Position numbers and translations under genes: made by a program
In this document: positions 38,378 to 52,225 of the stretch, in pieces
How the letters are laid out: each line of letters starts with the position of its first letter
Position numbering within the stretch: position 1 is the first letter of the stretch
The notes under the pieces: model-generated
What the model saw: only the letters and a program-made list of their open reading frames with translations
Database searches by the model: none
What the model was told of the DNA's origin: nothing
From: Dugong dugon
Lineage: Eukaryota; Chordata; Mammalia; Sirenia; Dugongidae
Direction: 5' to 3'
Length of the DNA: 64,000 bases
Assembly: GCA_030035585.1 (NCBI GenBank)
Contig: CM057465.1
Location: 32,258,001-32,322,000, forward strand

Positions 38378-39596
38378 AGAATACATAGTGTTTCATGCTT
38401 ATAATCATCAAGCACTTTCTCGCATATCTGCTCTGTTTCTGAGAGAACACTGTGTGGTAAAATGCTACCATGTATTAAATTCTTACAAACACTTGCATTT
38501 CTTTTTTGGACTTTATTTTATTCTGTTGATCTGATTAGTTAAGGTTGATAGTGAGATGTGGATTATATTGAGATGCTGTTAACCAAGAGACCTAGGACTA
38601 TTACACCCATCACACTCTACCTCCTCTCTCCCACCTACACTCCACACATACTTCCCTAGCTACACGAGAATTAGGGAAGGCAAAATAATATTTTTCTGTT
38701 AGTTGAAGAACCATAATGAGCTTGGTTATATCATATCCAAACCCACTGCATCTTTTTGGTTAGTAGCCAAGAGCAAACTGTTTGCACTACCTAAGGACCT
38801 ACTAAAAACCATGTCCAGCTGGCCTTTATTGGGACCTTATTAAGTAGTCATGATTGATTGAGTCAGTTCATCTCTCCTGAAGTCAACTGGCCTTTCTGAC
38901 TTGGCTAGCTCCCACCTGAGTCATCTCATTAGCATAAACCATCAGGTGTGTTCTGGAGGCCTCATAAAAGATACTCAATCACTGGAGGATTTCTAAGGTT
39001 TTAGAGGTTCTCTCTCGGAAACCAAGGACAAAGAACAAATTTTTCGAGTAAAGTTAATGTAAGACCCACTGGTGCCTTGGTTGAGGATTCTGGTATCCGT
39101 TTGACATAACTTCCACCAACTTAAGTTTTATTTGTAGCATGTCTCCTGCATAAGGCAGAAAATAGCTATCTCCATTGTATCCCCAGTCTGATATGGCACC
39201 ACCCCTGCCGTCCTCCTCCTTCATGGTTCGAATATGGACAAGAAGCTGTAAATAGAGTAGCTGTCTTGTGACCATGGATAAAAAGCTTGGGCAGAAAAGC
39301 CCCACACTAAAGATGATGGAACAGAAATACAGAAAGACCTTGAGATACTGATGTAATTTCATTGCTGCTGCATCAGTCCTGGACTCCCTATGTTTGAACT
39401 TCTTATTCTTTTAGACAAATTATACCTCATTGTAGTTAAGTCACTGTAAATGAGTTTTTGTCCAACTAATATACCTGCTTTCCCTTCAAAAACAACCTCA
39501 AGACAGTGAAATTCAAAATGCAATAGCTTCCGTTTAATGGACTTCTTCTCAGTGTTTAATTACTTATGCAAATCTATAAAATGCAGTCATGTTTAT
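38378..39596. other. Intergenic sequence, nothing recognised
   Basis: No exon, RNA gene or named repeat seen. A 102-codon minus-strand frame at 39054-39362 has no recognisable family features. Confidence 0.4.
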
Positions 39597-40116
39597 TGTC
39601 TAGTTATCTAGTGCTGCTGTAACAGAAGTACCACAAGTAGATGGCGTTAACAAAGAGAAATGTATTCTCTCACAGTCTAGGAGGCTAGAAGTCTGAATCC
39701 AGGGTGCCAGCTCCAGGGGAAGACTTTCTCTCTCTGTTGGCTCTGGGGGAAGGTCGTCGTCATCAATCTTACCCAGTTGAGGAGCTTCTCAGTGCAGGGA
39801 CCCTGGGTCCAAAGGATTCACTATTCTCCTGGTTCTTGTTTCTTGGTGGAATGAGATCCGCCTGTCTCTCTGCTTGCTTCTCTCTTTTATATCTCAAAAT
39901 AGATTGACTTAAAACAAAACCTAATCTTGCAGATTGAGTCCTGCCTCATTAACATAACTTTCTCTAATCCTGCCTCATTAACATTATCGAGGCAGGATTT
40001 ATAACACATAGGAAAATCACATCAGATGACAAAATGGTGGACAATCAATACAATACTGGAAATCATGGCCCAGTCAAGTTAACATACATTTTTGGGGCAC
40101 ACAATTCAATCTATGA
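39597..40116 (-). mobile_element. Solo MaLR-type LTR, antisense
   Basis: Complement of the LTR family at 19595-20119: tgtctagttatctagtgctg (LTR 3' end), ctctcttttatatctcaaaa (TATA-like region) and ggcacacaattcaatctatg (LTR start). A perfect 5-bp duplication TTTAT lies at 39592-39596 and 40117-40121. A local direct repeat (ctaatcctgcctcattaaca) lies inside. No internal genes adjoin. Confidence 0.88.
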
Positions 40117-40121
40117 TTTAT

Positions 40122-42290
40122 TAGTGATTTGGTATATTGACATATCTTAGTAGCTCAACACAGATATCTTTTTTAAAAATAAGAATAGAACATATTTAGT
40201 TCTATTTTTCTTGTTCTTTTTGTTTTAAGTCAAAGTGTGCCCTTCAACATCTCCACAGCTATGAGTGACGTTGTAAGTTGTGGTGTCATCAGTGATGGAT
40301 ATCCTCCTCACAAAAGGACCATCAGTAACAACTCACTCGTTCCTGTGTGACTGACTTTGTCTTTGCTGACTTTGATTTTAGATCTCAAATGACCTCAGAC
40401 AGTGTCCAATGATAAATTTCCTGTTTGGTTTCCGGTCAAGCTGGCTATTTCTCAATCCTTCTTCTTTTCCTGGTTCGGCGTTCTTAGCACTGACTATGGC
40501 CTGAGCTTTTAACTCTCCTTTCAGATGGCCACGTGGAATCCTGACTGAGCCTGTGTACATGGGGTTAATAAAACCGGTAACCCCCTAGCAGGATCGATCA
40601 AGAAAAAAAAAAGAAAAAGAGAGAAAACAAGAATTACCAACATTTGGAATAAAACAAGGGGCACCAGCAGAGAGCCTAGATAAATTAAAAGCATAATAAG
40701 TGAATATAATTAATAACTTTTTGCCAATAGATTCAACAATTGAGATGAAGTGGACAAATTCTTGAAAGGTAGCACTTCAAAAACCAATATGAGAATAAGT
40801 AGAAAAGCTGAATGGTCTTATGCCAAGAATTGTGGAGGGTCTAAGATCTTATGCTACTTGCAGGCTAACAAATTACCACAGTTTCAAGGAAACTGAAAGA
40901 AGATACAAGACTCCTGGACCAGAACAGAGGACAATGTTTTACTCATAGCAGTAGTAATGATTTAAAGCTTTTAAAAAACATGTTTGTTTATTACAATTTG
41001 TTTTTGTTAAAGATATACATATGCAAAGTTTAAGAAATCTTGATTTCTATGGCCTGTAATGAAAACATAGCTGTCCCCTGGAGCCACAGCTGACAGATTA
41101 TGATTTGCAAGCTATTTTGGCAACAAGACTGCTAAAAAGAAAACAGAGAAAAAAACAAAGTTGAGAATTAGAATGTACAAAGGAAACAGCAATGTGCTTT
41201 TGAAACCACCATTTCCTTTTGCTTGAGTAAGTTCAAAATAATTTCCTTCTCAGAAGTAAGGAATTAAACTAGGGCTGAAATGTGTATTTAGTCAAATAGT
41301 GTAAATACTAATTGGGTAATTTTCAAAACTATTAGATTATATTGGCTGCATTATCTCTTTTGCCAGTTATGTCTCTTATTCCTCTCTGTAACATAAACAC
41401 TCAGGTTATGTTCAGAGGCCTAACAAATCTAAGTCAGGAATGACTATATCTAGCAGCAATAGTCAATATGATATAGATACTTCATAAACCCAAACTTTTT
41501 AAAAATTTATTTAGATGGTACCTTTATCCTGTTTGAGGGAATTTATAATGATTTTTAAGATTAGCCATCACAATTATCTGAAGATAATTGGTACCAGAAA
41601 AAGCCTGTTTAAAACAAATCTACTTTAAATGGGGACCAAAATTCAAAATAAATTGTGGAGTAAAGAATTTAGATGGGGTTTTATTTTGAAAAATGAAAGT
41701 AAAACTTTGGAAATTAAGTTTATTTTCCTCCGCTCGTATTTAAATGTTTAAGTGAGAATTCAACTATGGATTAATTCTTAGAAACAAGAAAGAATAAAAT
41801 GAGTGTTGATTTAAAAAATCAGCATAATATTTTTGGGAAAGTTATGTGGTAACACAGGACTGCATATTTCATTTCACATTTGACTTCAAAGTAAAGAAGG
41901 TCATTTAAAAAGATATAAAAGATATAAAAAGATGTAAGAGGTTTTCCAAAGAACTCTCATGATCTTTTTACATTTATCTCATACTCTTAAGTGCTAATGG
42001 AGCCATTATTTTGTTGATTTGTTCTCCTTTAAATGTTAACTACTTTATAGCCAACTGTTTATTTGCCAATGGTTTTCATATAAATTTCTGAAATCCTGAA
42101 TCTTTTGTAAGAATTGAAATTTCACTTTGCAGTTGATTTATATTACATTTGTTTTGTATTGTTGGATGTTGACAGAAGTGCAAAATTAGCAAAAGTCTTG
42201 CCAAGATGTTGACTCTTCCTACAAAGATTAAGCATTAATGATAAGGGGACAGGAATGTTTGAATAGAAAGTCACTATAAGTTTATTAGTG

Positions 42291-42294
<4 letters not shown>
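40122..42294. other. Intergenic sequence, nothing recognised
   Basis: AT-rich. The part 40220-40600 ends in an A-rich run after aataaaaccggtaacccc and could be an unrecognised retroposon, but no parent gene came to mind. Confidence 0.4.

Positions 42295-42329
<35 letters not shown>
42295..42329. repeat. (TG)n dinucleotide microsatellite
   Basis: Uninterrupted alternating G/T run of about 35 bases, a likely length-polymorphic marker. Confidence 0.95.
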
Positions 42330-42332
<3 letters not shown>

Positions 42333-42679
42333 GATTACTTTAGCTGCCCTATGCTACTTTGTAACTTTGAGGACTTGAATATGAATATTGGATAATGAGA
42401 ATGATTATATTGTAGTTGTTGTCCAAGTGTATGTTAGGACAAAATGCTATGGAATTTTCTGATATCAGGTTGGGGTGTTAATTGTCACCTACTTCTTTCT
42501 AATTTTAATCTCGTATAGATAAGAAACTTGAATTTCCAAATAATTTGGAGAATTATAAAAATAGAATATTCTTTTAAATACAAGATTATACACGAAGTTT
42601 CTAGCTGAAAAATCTTCCTAAATTGGTATCAGCCCATACTCCCTTATTAGTCACAATATTCATACTGAACATCATGAAT

Positions 42680-43015
42680 TATTTATTTAGACATCACTAT
42701 CTTAAATATATTAGCCACAATGCAACTTCAAAATTTCTAATAGCCACATTAAAAAAGTAAAATAAAACAGGTAAAATTAATTTTGGTAATATAATTTACT
42801 TAATTCCATATATCTAAAATATCATTTCAACAGGTAATCAATTTTTAAAAATATTAATGGGATAGTTTACATTTTTTTTTTTGCATTACCAAGTCTTTGA
42901 AACCTGGTGTGTGTTTTACACTTGCAGCACATCTCAATTTAGACTAGCCACATTTTAAGTGCTCGGTAACCACATGTGGCTACTGGCTACAGTATTAGCA
43001 AGTGCCTCATCTCTA
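42680..43015. mobile_element. Ancient mammalian DNA-transposon-type repeat
   Basis: Phrases such as ctaatagccacattaaaaaa, acttgcagcacatctcaatt and ccacatgtggctactggcta belong to a widely dispersed eutherian repeat that I recall as a non-autonomous DNA transposon. The exact family name is not certain. Confidence 0.5.
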
Positions 43016-43543
43016 AACCATGTATCGTACAATATTTAAGTAAACTTCTGTTTACTTAATATGATTTGAGGTGGGGAGGCCTTCTGAATCAGAGTGACAG
43101 ATAGTAGAGAGGTGACATAATATTGAAGACAGCCCACTCCTGCCTCACAGTTTAGTGGAAAAGAAAGACATGTATGAAAAAGAAGTAAGGGAGCACAGAG
43201 GAAAGGGAGTCGGAAAACACATCACAGAAAAGGTAACATTTGAATTAGGCCTTAAAGGATGAGTAGAGTTTGACAGAGACAGAAGGGAGAAAAGGGCATT
43301 CTGGTTAGCAGGAACAAAGACACTGAATCATGGAAGAGCCTGCATTTGGGGTTTGGTGAAAAGCTAAATGTAGCTGAACTATAGGAGATCAAGAGTCCAG
43401 GGTGACTAGGTGGCCTGAGGACTGCAAAAAAGTTTGGTTCAACCACTGCTCAAATTTAAAAAAAAAAAAAAGATCTGATTTAAAATGTTGCTGAGCAACA
43501 GCAAACTTTGATGATGCCCAGTTTTTCTATTTTGTACAGTTAC
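43016..43543. other. Intergenic sequence, nothing recognised
   Basis: The phrase aattaggccttaaaggatga with its surroundings resembles an old dispersed repeat, but I could not assign it. Confidence 0.35.
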
Positions 43544-43553
43544 ACTTAGTAGA

Positions 43554-43761
43554 AGGAGTCCATGGGTAGCGCAAACAGTTAACTTGCTCGGTTGCTAACC
43601 AAAAGTTGGAGGTTTGAGTGCACCCAGAGGTGCCTCGGAAGAAAGGCCTAGCGATCTACCTCCAAAAACCAGCTATTGAAAACCCTATGGAACACAGTTC
43701 TACTCTGACAAACATGGGGTCACCATGAGTTGAAACTGACTCGACAGCAACTGGTTTGGGT
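43554..43761 (+). mobile_element. AfroSINE copy with perfect target duplication
   Basis: Head aggagtccatgggtagcgca, body gaagaaaggcctagcgatct, the ctatggaacacagttctact form and tail actgactcgacagcaactgg. The perfect 10-bp flank acttagtaga is at 43544-43553 and 43762-43771. Confidence 0.92.
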
Positions 43762-43771
43762 ACTTAGTAGA

Positions 43772-44461
43772 GACTAAGGCAACAAACTTTTTTGATCAAG
43801 GATTGGCTGAGCTAGTTCATAGGAAGGTAACGAGAGCAAGACTTCTGAAGATATTGGTGGGAACATGGCTGTGATTAATGATTATTGGTGCCAGCTGTAG
43901 AAAATAAATAAAAACAGGTAGGGATGGAGGATGATGGACTGATAATAAGTAGATATAAGAAGCCTGTAGGTCACAATAAATATGAAGAGCAGATTTAGTA
44001 GCAAGGTCAGTGCCAGAGATGTGAGAGGTTAGGAGGTTGCGTCCAAAGAGTAGGAATTTGGAGACAGAGCAATTCCAGTTGGTAAAGCCCAAAATAAAGC
44101 CATGTGAATGATTGTTAAAAACAATAGACTAGAGCTGGTTAAAGAAGTTTATGGGCAGAGAGTTAGATAATTCAAATAGAGACAGAGGTTATATAGTCTG
44201 AGGCTCAAGCCTCAGGGATTGTAGGGGACGTCCAAGGATGATGATGATAAGAATGGAATTTGGTACAAATGAATGTCGTGTCCCTCAAAGAAGGTTACTG
44301 AAAGAAGGCTGTGTACCAATGGTCTGGAAGCAGCAGTAGGAATCTGAGAGAGTTGTGGTCTTACCACCAAGTTACAGTGAATGAGAGTGAATGAGTGCCT
44401 TCAACCTAAGCACTTTGCAAGGGATAGGATGTTATCCGCGCAAAGCACGATAGAATGGTCT
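43772..44461. other. Intergenic sequence, nothing recognised
   Basis: No gene or named element seen. A 91-codon minus-strand frame at 43817-44092 has no family features. Confidence 0.4.
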
Positions 44462-44590
44462 AAGCAGTGATTCTTAAACTTTGGTGGTACCTCAGAAACC
44501 TTGGGGAAAACTGACAAAAAACCCTGAAAGGTTGTAATGGTGGGGATATTCTAATGCACACAAAGGTTTGTGAGCCATTGGTATAAAGCA
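44462..44590 (+). mobile_element. Possible short hAT-type (MER-like) element
   Basis: cagtgattcttaaactttgg at one end and gtgagccattggtataaag at the other suggest the imperfect terminal inverted repeats of a short non-autonomous hAT element. Weak call. Confidence 0.3.
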
Positions 44591-44599
44591 GACAGACAA

Positions 44600-44711
44600 C
44601 CCTAGGTCTAATTCCACTTCTTTCACTTTACTAACTGGATGAACATGAACAATTTGACTTGAAACAACTTAACTCAGGCCCTCGGTTTCCTCATCAAAAA
44701 ACATGGCTATA
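44600..44711 (+). mobile_element. MIR fragment interrupted by L1 tails
   Basis: actcaggccctcggtttcct and catcaaaaaacatggctata fit the middle of an MIR, and the MIR text appears to resume at 45532 (ggctataaaatactttacc). Confidence 0.6.
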
Positions 44712-45391
44712 CGTCTGGGGTCTTAAAAGCTTGTGAGCAGCCATCTAAGATACTCCACTGGTCTCACCCTTTCGGGAGCAAGGGAGAATGAAGAGAACAG
44801 GATACAAGGAAAAGATTAGTCCAAAGGACTAATGGACCACAGCTAGATGGTGCCCAGCTACCACCACTGACTGCTGTGACCGGGACCACAACAGAGGGTT
44901 CTGGACAGAGCTGGAGAAGGATGTAGAACAAAATTCTAACACACAAAAAGACCAGATTTACTGGCCTAAGAGAGACTGGAGAAACCCCTAGAGTATGGCC
45001 CCAAGACACCATTTTAGCTCAGTGGTGAAGTCACTTCCAAGGTTCACCGTTCAGCCGGGGATTGGACAGCCCCATAAAACAAAATGGAACTAATGAGGCA
45101 CAGCAGTCCAGGGACAAGGACTAGAAGGCAGAAGGGGACAGGAAAGCCGGCAATAGGGGACCCAAGGTTGAGTAAGGACAGTGTTGACATATAGTGGGGT
45201 TGTTAACCATTGTCATAGGGCAACATGTGTAATAACTGTTTAATGAGAAACTATTTTGTTCTGTAAACCTTCATCTAAAGTGACAATAGCAGCACAACTG
45301 GAAGAGTGTAGTCAATGTCATTGCAGTTTGCATGTAGAAATTTTTGAAATGGTGTATCTTTGGCTATGTATATTTTCACCAAAAAAAAAAA
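44712..45391 (+). mobile_element. L1 3' UTR with an alternative 3' end
   Basis: Starts cgtctggggtcttaaaagct and follows the afrotherian L1 UTR to ttcatctaaagtgacaatag. It then continues 100 bp into a different L1-like ending (ggctatgtatattttcacca) and an A-run. The 5' end is truncated in the UTR. Target copies tggctata lie at 44704 and 45532, outside both this and the next element. Confidence 0.75.
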
Positions 45392-45531
45392 AGGTCGAGA
45401 AGGGAGAGGGTTGACATGTCGTGGGGTTGTTAACCAATGTCATAAAACAATATGTGTACTATTGTTTCACAAGAAACTATTTGTTCTGTGAACCTTCACC
45501 TGAAGTACAATTAAAAAGAAAAAAAAACAAG
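45392..45531 (+). mobile_element. Short L1 3' tail inserted in another L1's A-tail
   Basis: Begins ggtcgagaagggagagggtt directly after an A-run and ends gaagtacaattaaaaagaaa. Only the last 130 bp of the L1 UTR are present. Confidence 0.8.
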
Positions 45532-45539
45532 TGGCTATA

Positions 45540-46159
45540 AAATACTTTACCAGATTGTAAGGGAGTAAACACTGACTGAGAACCTGTCAGGCCATTCTGT
45601 ATAACCCAGAAAAATGTACAGGGCTGGTGAATGGACCACAGTGAATTGGCAGAAAGTTAGTTGTCCTCTTAGAGTAAGTGGAATAGTACACATGCAACCG
45701 TTAAACTTCCCCAGTTTTGAGCAAGGCAAAAGCTAAAGGGCAGAAGATGAAAGCATGTTGCTATGGTGACTCTGCATGTCCATTCTCACAGTTCTCCCCA
45801 CAAGAGCTGCTTTTCCTGTATGCAACTTGCAGTTTATACAGAAGTCTTTGCTCAGCTACTGAGAGGCTGGTAGTGTAACTCCTGAGGCACGGTAGCCATT
45901 CTCTGACGCCACCCTAGCAGAAAGGCCCTGGAGAAACTTGATGGAGTGCACAGAGGGAAATTCCACTCTGCTTTACACAAATCAAAACAGCATTACTTCA
46001 CAGAGAAGCAGAAAAAAGGGCACTGGGCAGATTTTTATGATGAAAGTATGTTAACTTATATTTGGACCACAAAGCAGTTACTTATCAAATTAGGAAACGC
46101 AACAAGAGAATGTAAACCCTCAATGAATGGTTTCCTCTGAAACATATGTATGCTAATGA
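45540..46159. other. Intergenic sequence, nothing recognised
   Basis: A 64-codon plus-strand frame at 45946-46140 has no recognisable similarity. Confidence 0.4.
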
Positions 46160-47388
<1,229 letters not shown>

Positions 47389-47454
47389 CTTCACAGAACC
47401 TACAAGCGTGGGGTGAGAGAATACAAAATTCCATAAAATTATGCCCTCAGTGGA

Positions 47455-47668
47455 TTTTCTGGGTGGCACAAATGGTTAAGCACTCCACTACTAGCCAAGA
47501 GGTAGGCAGTTTGAATTCACCTAGAAGAACCTCAGAAGACAGGTCTGGTGATCTGCTTCTAAAAGACCACAGCCTTGAAAACCCTATGGAGCAGTTCTAC
47601 TTTGCACACATGGGGTCACCATGGGTCGGAATCGACTCAATGGCAGCTAACAATAACAACAACACATC
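47455..47668 (+). mobile_element. AfroSINE copy, long-body type
   Basis: Head ctgggtggcacaaatggtta, body gacaggtctggtgatctgct and tail tgggtcggaatcgactcaat ending CAGCTAACAATAACAACAAC, the RTE-like terminus. A 75-codon and an 89-codon frame here are repeat shadows. Confidence 0.92.
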
Positions 47669-47675
47669 CACAATT

Positions 47676-47800
47676 AACAAATGTGTGTACATATATGTAT
47701 ATTCATATACAGTCATATGTGTGTACATGTAATCATATATATGCATGTGTGTATATATATACATACATGTTTACACATGTACACACATATGAATACATAT
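47676..47800. repeat. TA/CA-rich simple repeat
   Basis: Alternating pyrimidine-purine sequence (tgtgtgtacatatatgtata, gtgtgtatatatatacatac) follows the SINE 3' end, possibly expanded from its tail. Confidence 0.8.
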
Positions 47801-48771
47801 GAAAGAATAAAAAAGATGAACAATAGTACACCAAAATGTTAAGAGGGAGTCTTCCATGGTGGACTCATTTTTTTTTTCTTTCTCCTCAGAAAGTCAGGAT
47901 TCTTAGTTGCAAACAATTAAAGCCACTCTGATAAAGTTAAGCAGACAGGCATTTATTCAAAGATATTAGGTAGCCAACAGAATTATTGAGGAGGCTGGAA
48001 AAGCAATCTTCGGGCTCAACTTCATAAAGCAATGCCCAGATCTGGCTGATAAGAAATCATCAGCTTGGCTACTGCTGAGCACTAGTTGCCAACAACCAGA
48101 CTTTTCTACAATGACTGGCCCCTAGCCCTTCTAAAAAACTGCCACCTCTTAAATTGCAACTCCCCAAAGCTGTACACATCTGCTGTCACCCATCCGGCAT
48201 AAGAGCAAGCTTTGTGCAGAGACTTTTCCTCATGTTGCTCATCTCCAAATCAAAGTCTTGGAGGTTTTGAGCAGAGAAGTGACATAACTGACTTACATTG
48301 CAAAGGGGTAAGTCTGACTGCTGGGAGAGTATATAATGTAAGGGGCGGACAAGAAAGCAAGGATACTACCGAGGCTTCCTATTGCAGTAATCCAGGCAAG
48401 AGATGAAGGTAGGTTGGTAGAAGGGGGTTAGTGAGAAATGGTTGAATTCTGGATATATTTCAAAGATAGAGTTAATAGGATTACACATGGAAGGTATGAG
48501 GAACAAAAATAAAGATGACTACAAGATTTTGACCTGAGAATTTGAGGAATATCATAGATGGAGATGTCAAGTATCAGCTGAATACATGGCAAGGGTTTGA
48601 GGCTAGAGACATGCGGAAGTACCGTGCTTAATGGTTGGCACAGTGGGACAGTTGTCATTATTTAACTCTTTAGGACTGTGGGAAGGAATTCTAACTACAA
48701 TTATGGACATGCTTGGGCTTTTCTGGTCAAAAGCCTGTTTTCAGGAAAACTAACGAGCCTCCAAGGAGCCT
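47801..48771. other. Intergenic sequence, nothing firmly recognised
   Basis: The stretch 47930-48240 could be an antisense LTR (caggcatttattcaaagata), but no family was recognised. The phrase caaggagcctc is repeated just before the next SINE. Confidence 0.35.
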
Positions 48772-48984
48772 CCAAGGAGCCCTGGTGGTTCAGTGATTAA
48801 GAGCTCTGCTGCTAACTGAAAGGTTGGCAGTTCGAACCTACCAGCCGCTCTGCAGGAGAAAGATGTGGCAGTCTGCTTCTGGAAAGGTTACAGCCTTGGA
48901 AACCCTATGGGACAGTTCTACTCTGTCCTAGAGGGTCCCTATGAGTTGGAATCGACTGGACAGCAAGGGGTTAGGTTTTGGATT
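48772..48984 (+). mobile_element. AfroSINE copy
   Basis: Head ggagccctggtggttcagtg, ggcagttcgaacctaccagc, body gagaaagatgtggcagtctg and tail gagttggaatcgactggaca. agcctcc flanks both sides. Confidence 0.92.
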
Positions 48985-50745
48985 TAAGAAGCCTCCTAGA
49001 GGGAATTGATGCTGATCACCTCATATTCACTCCGTTGGTAAAGGAGGGATTTCCTGCCCTAAATGGTATGAGAAGGCTGAACACACAACAACCAACATGG
49101 GACAGATGAGATTGACAGCAGTTTAATAGTCACATACACTCACAACCCAGGGGAGGAGGACAGCACATGTAATGCAGGACCACAAGGGGACTGCACTTGG
49201 GAATAGAGTGAACAAGCAGGGGCTGTGGGATGTGGGCTTTGTAGTGACAAGAAGAGAGGTTACTATGGGAAGATATGATTGGTTTGTTCTAAAAATTCCG
49301 TGGGCTGGCAGGGAACTGAAGCTTAAGCTTGAGGACCAGGGGAGTGCAGCTTGTCCAGCTAATAAGGGAACCAGCCAGGTGGAGAGCTTTTTCTACTGGA
49401 TGGGGGTTGGGGAGTGGGGAGCATATCTGGTGACAGTAAAGGAACTCACAGCTAGACCTTTGCAGCCTTGTGAAGTTCAAAGATGTCAAGGCAGCACTTG
49501 AAATTTTAGGCTTTACAATACAAGCTTGGCCCAATAGAAAATTCTTTAGAGCTTGACAGGGTGATTTTGTACAGCATGGGGACTTGTCACTTGGATTTAT
49601 CTCCTAGTCCAAACCCTGTAGGAGACCAAGGAGGGAGTAGTAACAACTGAAAAGCATCAGGGCATGGAGTGTTGTTTTAAGACCCACTGTGATCCAGTCT
49701 CCTTGGCGCACCCTAGCCGAGGCCCATGATCAGTGGTTATGCACGAGAAGAGGCCAGTGTCTGGACATAGGCTCTTGGTGGAAATGGACTTATTCACCAG
49801 GTAATGTGAAACAAGCCCATTGACAACCTTTTGTGGATGATTTTACTGAGCTCTGAGATCCTGTGTTAGGCAGTCGGGGGCAAAATGAGTGAGATGTATA
49901 TCACTATCTTAATTTGATGCTGTTGACTAGGCTTGGGGAAGGAATCTCTGGTTGTAGTACAAATAATCAATAATAAAAAGGATTGAGAAAAGAAGAGTAG
50001 TAAGAGAGAACTTAGAATACATTATTTCTTCCTCAAGTTTAAGAAATTGAAAAGAAATACCACATGGCAGAATCCTTAGTATTCAGAAAAGATTCATTAT
50101 AGCTATGCTTGAATATACAAATATAATTAACCCAGTTCCTGAGAACTGCTAGAAACTACATATAAGCCAAAACCATCCAAGCTAAGTAAAAGACAGTAAT
50201 ATGAAAATCAATTTTACAAATGTATGTATTTGCAATTATGTTTTGAAAGAGCATCTTGGATTACTGGGTAGAAAAGAAGAAATATATAAGAAAGTCAAAA
50301 ATTTCAAAGCACAGCAGCCTACAAGTGTTTTAATCTAATAACTAAAAAATGCCAATATTCCTCAGCTTGTGCATTATTTTAGAAGAAATGAATATATCTA
50401 TTAGTAAGAGCATTTATTCTTATATAAGAAGTACCTTTGAATAAGAAGTAGCATTTGCATACCATTTTCCGTCTAAATCTCCAAAATACATTGAAAAATG
50501 AATTATAGAATATCATTGCGGGTAATTCAGTCCATCCATTTCTAAAATTAGGAAAAAATAATTTATTTAGACTATCCAAATGAATACCAAATACAGTGGT
50601 ATGAGAAATCACAAGATAGTCTATTTAACACCATCTTGAATATTTTGCATCAAAATCCATTATGAATCTATAGCAATAATTTCTAGTGTTAAAATACATT
50701 TTTCTAAATATTAGCTTTATTTCATTTATAATATGTAATTACCAG
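48985..50745. other. Intergenic sequence; possible antisense LTR at 48985-49520
   Basis: The first 530 bp have the feel of an antisense retroviral LTR (gacagcagtttaatagtcac), without a firm match. A 109-codon frame at 49172-49501 and its 81-codon minus shadow lack family features. 49960-50745 is AT-rich and unassigned. Confidence 0.3.
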
Positions 50746-50945
50746 TACCAGTTGTCATCAAGTTGATTCTGAATCAAGGCGATCCCATGTGTGTCTGTAG
50801 AAATGTGCTCCACAGGGCTTTCAACGGCTGATGTTTTGGAAATTGATTGTCAGACTTTTCTTCCTAGATGCCTCTGTGTGGACTCAAACCTCTAACCTTT
50901 CAGTTAGCAGCTGAGCATGTTAATGTTATACCATCCAGGAACTCC
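50746..50945 (-). mobile_element. AfroSINE copy
   Basis: Antisense copy from agtaccagttgtcatcaagt through gtgctccacagggctttcaa to ataccatccaggaactccc. It is diverged and has an internal insertion of a few bases. Confidence 0.85.
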
Positions 50946-50969
50946 CAAAAAGGGAAGTAATAATAATAA

Positions 50970-51086
50970 TAGCTAACATGTTTATTACTTGCTATGTGCC
51001 AGGCAATCTCTAAACTCTTTTTACAAATATTTTCTTATTTAAATTCCTCATCAACCTAATTAAGTAGGTACTATTGTTATCCCCCA
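50970..51086 (+). mobile_element. MIR 5' half, first copy of a duplicated unit
   Basis: gcaatctctaaactcttttt then caacctaattaagtaggtac and tattgttatcccc follow MIR core sequence. The same MIR half recurs at 52226. Confidence 0.75.
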
Positions 51087-51255
51087 GGAGTCCTGGGTGG
51101 CATAAATGGTTAATTGCTCAAGTACTAGCTGAAAGTTTGGCAGTCTGAGCCCATCCAGAGGAACCTAGGAAGAAAGGCCTGCTGATTTGTTTCTGAAAGT
51201 TCACAAACTTGAAAATCCTACAATGCCTAGTTTTACTACGTGACACATACAAAGA
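51087..51255 (+). mobile_element. AfroSINE copy, first copy of the duplicated unit, 3' truncated
   Basis: ggagtcctgggtggcataaa, gaagaaaggcctgctgattt and aaaatcctacaatgcctag. The gagtcagaatcgac tail is missing or unrecognisable. Confidence 0.85.
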
Positions 51256-52225
51256 ACTAAGTTTGGTGTTTTGTATCTGGTTCCTGAAAATAGCCTGAAC
51301 AATTAAGGTAACTTTTGTATTTCTGAAAGAGCCAGGCCATACTCAAATATATGTAAATCAGTCGGGAGCACCCAGTTCATGTCCTTGGCAATAAGTCTCA
51401 GGAAAGGTGGGAGCATGATGAAGTCTTCACCCCCCTACACCTTCTGAGGTCTGATGCTTGCACATGTAGTGGGCCACGTGGGCTTTCGGATATAAAAATG
51501 ACCAGCTGTGGAACCTCATGGCCTCCTCAGCTGTGGCGCTAATGGCAACACACATAGCATTAAGCTTATAGCCCACCTAAGTGGATCTGCCTGGACAGGG
51601 GGAGACTGGCAGTAAGTAGGGTCCCATTGTGTCCCTTGCTCATGAAGAGGGCTCACGTGGGAGAGTTCTTTACTGTATTTTTATGGAAATAACACCCGCC
51701 TTCTGCAATTTGTCAACCAAGCCCACCCCTATGAGGTACTTTCGTAAATGCTGCTTTGCAAATCTTTTTTACATGTTGCTGTAAAAGAATTTTGCATAGC
51801 ATGCTTATGAAAATACCTTGCGAGGGCAGGGCGTGATCAGCAAACAAAAGTAGAAGGCATGCATTATTTGAGTACAAGTATGGTATACCCACCAGGAAAA
51901 TTTCGAGAGGTCAGGAGGATGGCGTGTCATACAACTGTCTCATTTAAGTCCCTCATCCACAACACAAAGTGAGGTATGTGTGAAATTTGTCATCTCCACC
52001 CAGACTGCTTTTGAGCTGGGGGAGTCAACTCTTGTATGCTGTCGGCTTCTTGTTGTAAGTAATAAAAGCTACTTTCCATATGCTAATGTGTGTTCAAGCT
52101 CTCATCAGAAGAATGTGATAGAAATGGAGCAATTCATTAGTTATTGGCACCCTTTTTCTAATGGCCTATCTAGAAACTGGGGACCACCTGTGAGTATCAC
52201 ACAATTTTGGCACGCTGTCCTACAA
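51256..52225 (+). mobile_element. Unassigned LTR-like segment
   Basis: Features suggesting an LTR are a TATA-like ggatataaaaatgaccagc at 51488, a polyadenylation signal in taagtaataaaagctacttt near 52058 and a G/T-rich stretch just after it. No terminal repeats or family could be confirmed, so this is a guess. Confidence 0.3.

Noticed and set aside
49172-49501. 109-codon open frame.
   Set aside because: No family features, codon use not distinctive, and an overlapping open frame on the other strand. It is probably in an LTR-like repeat.
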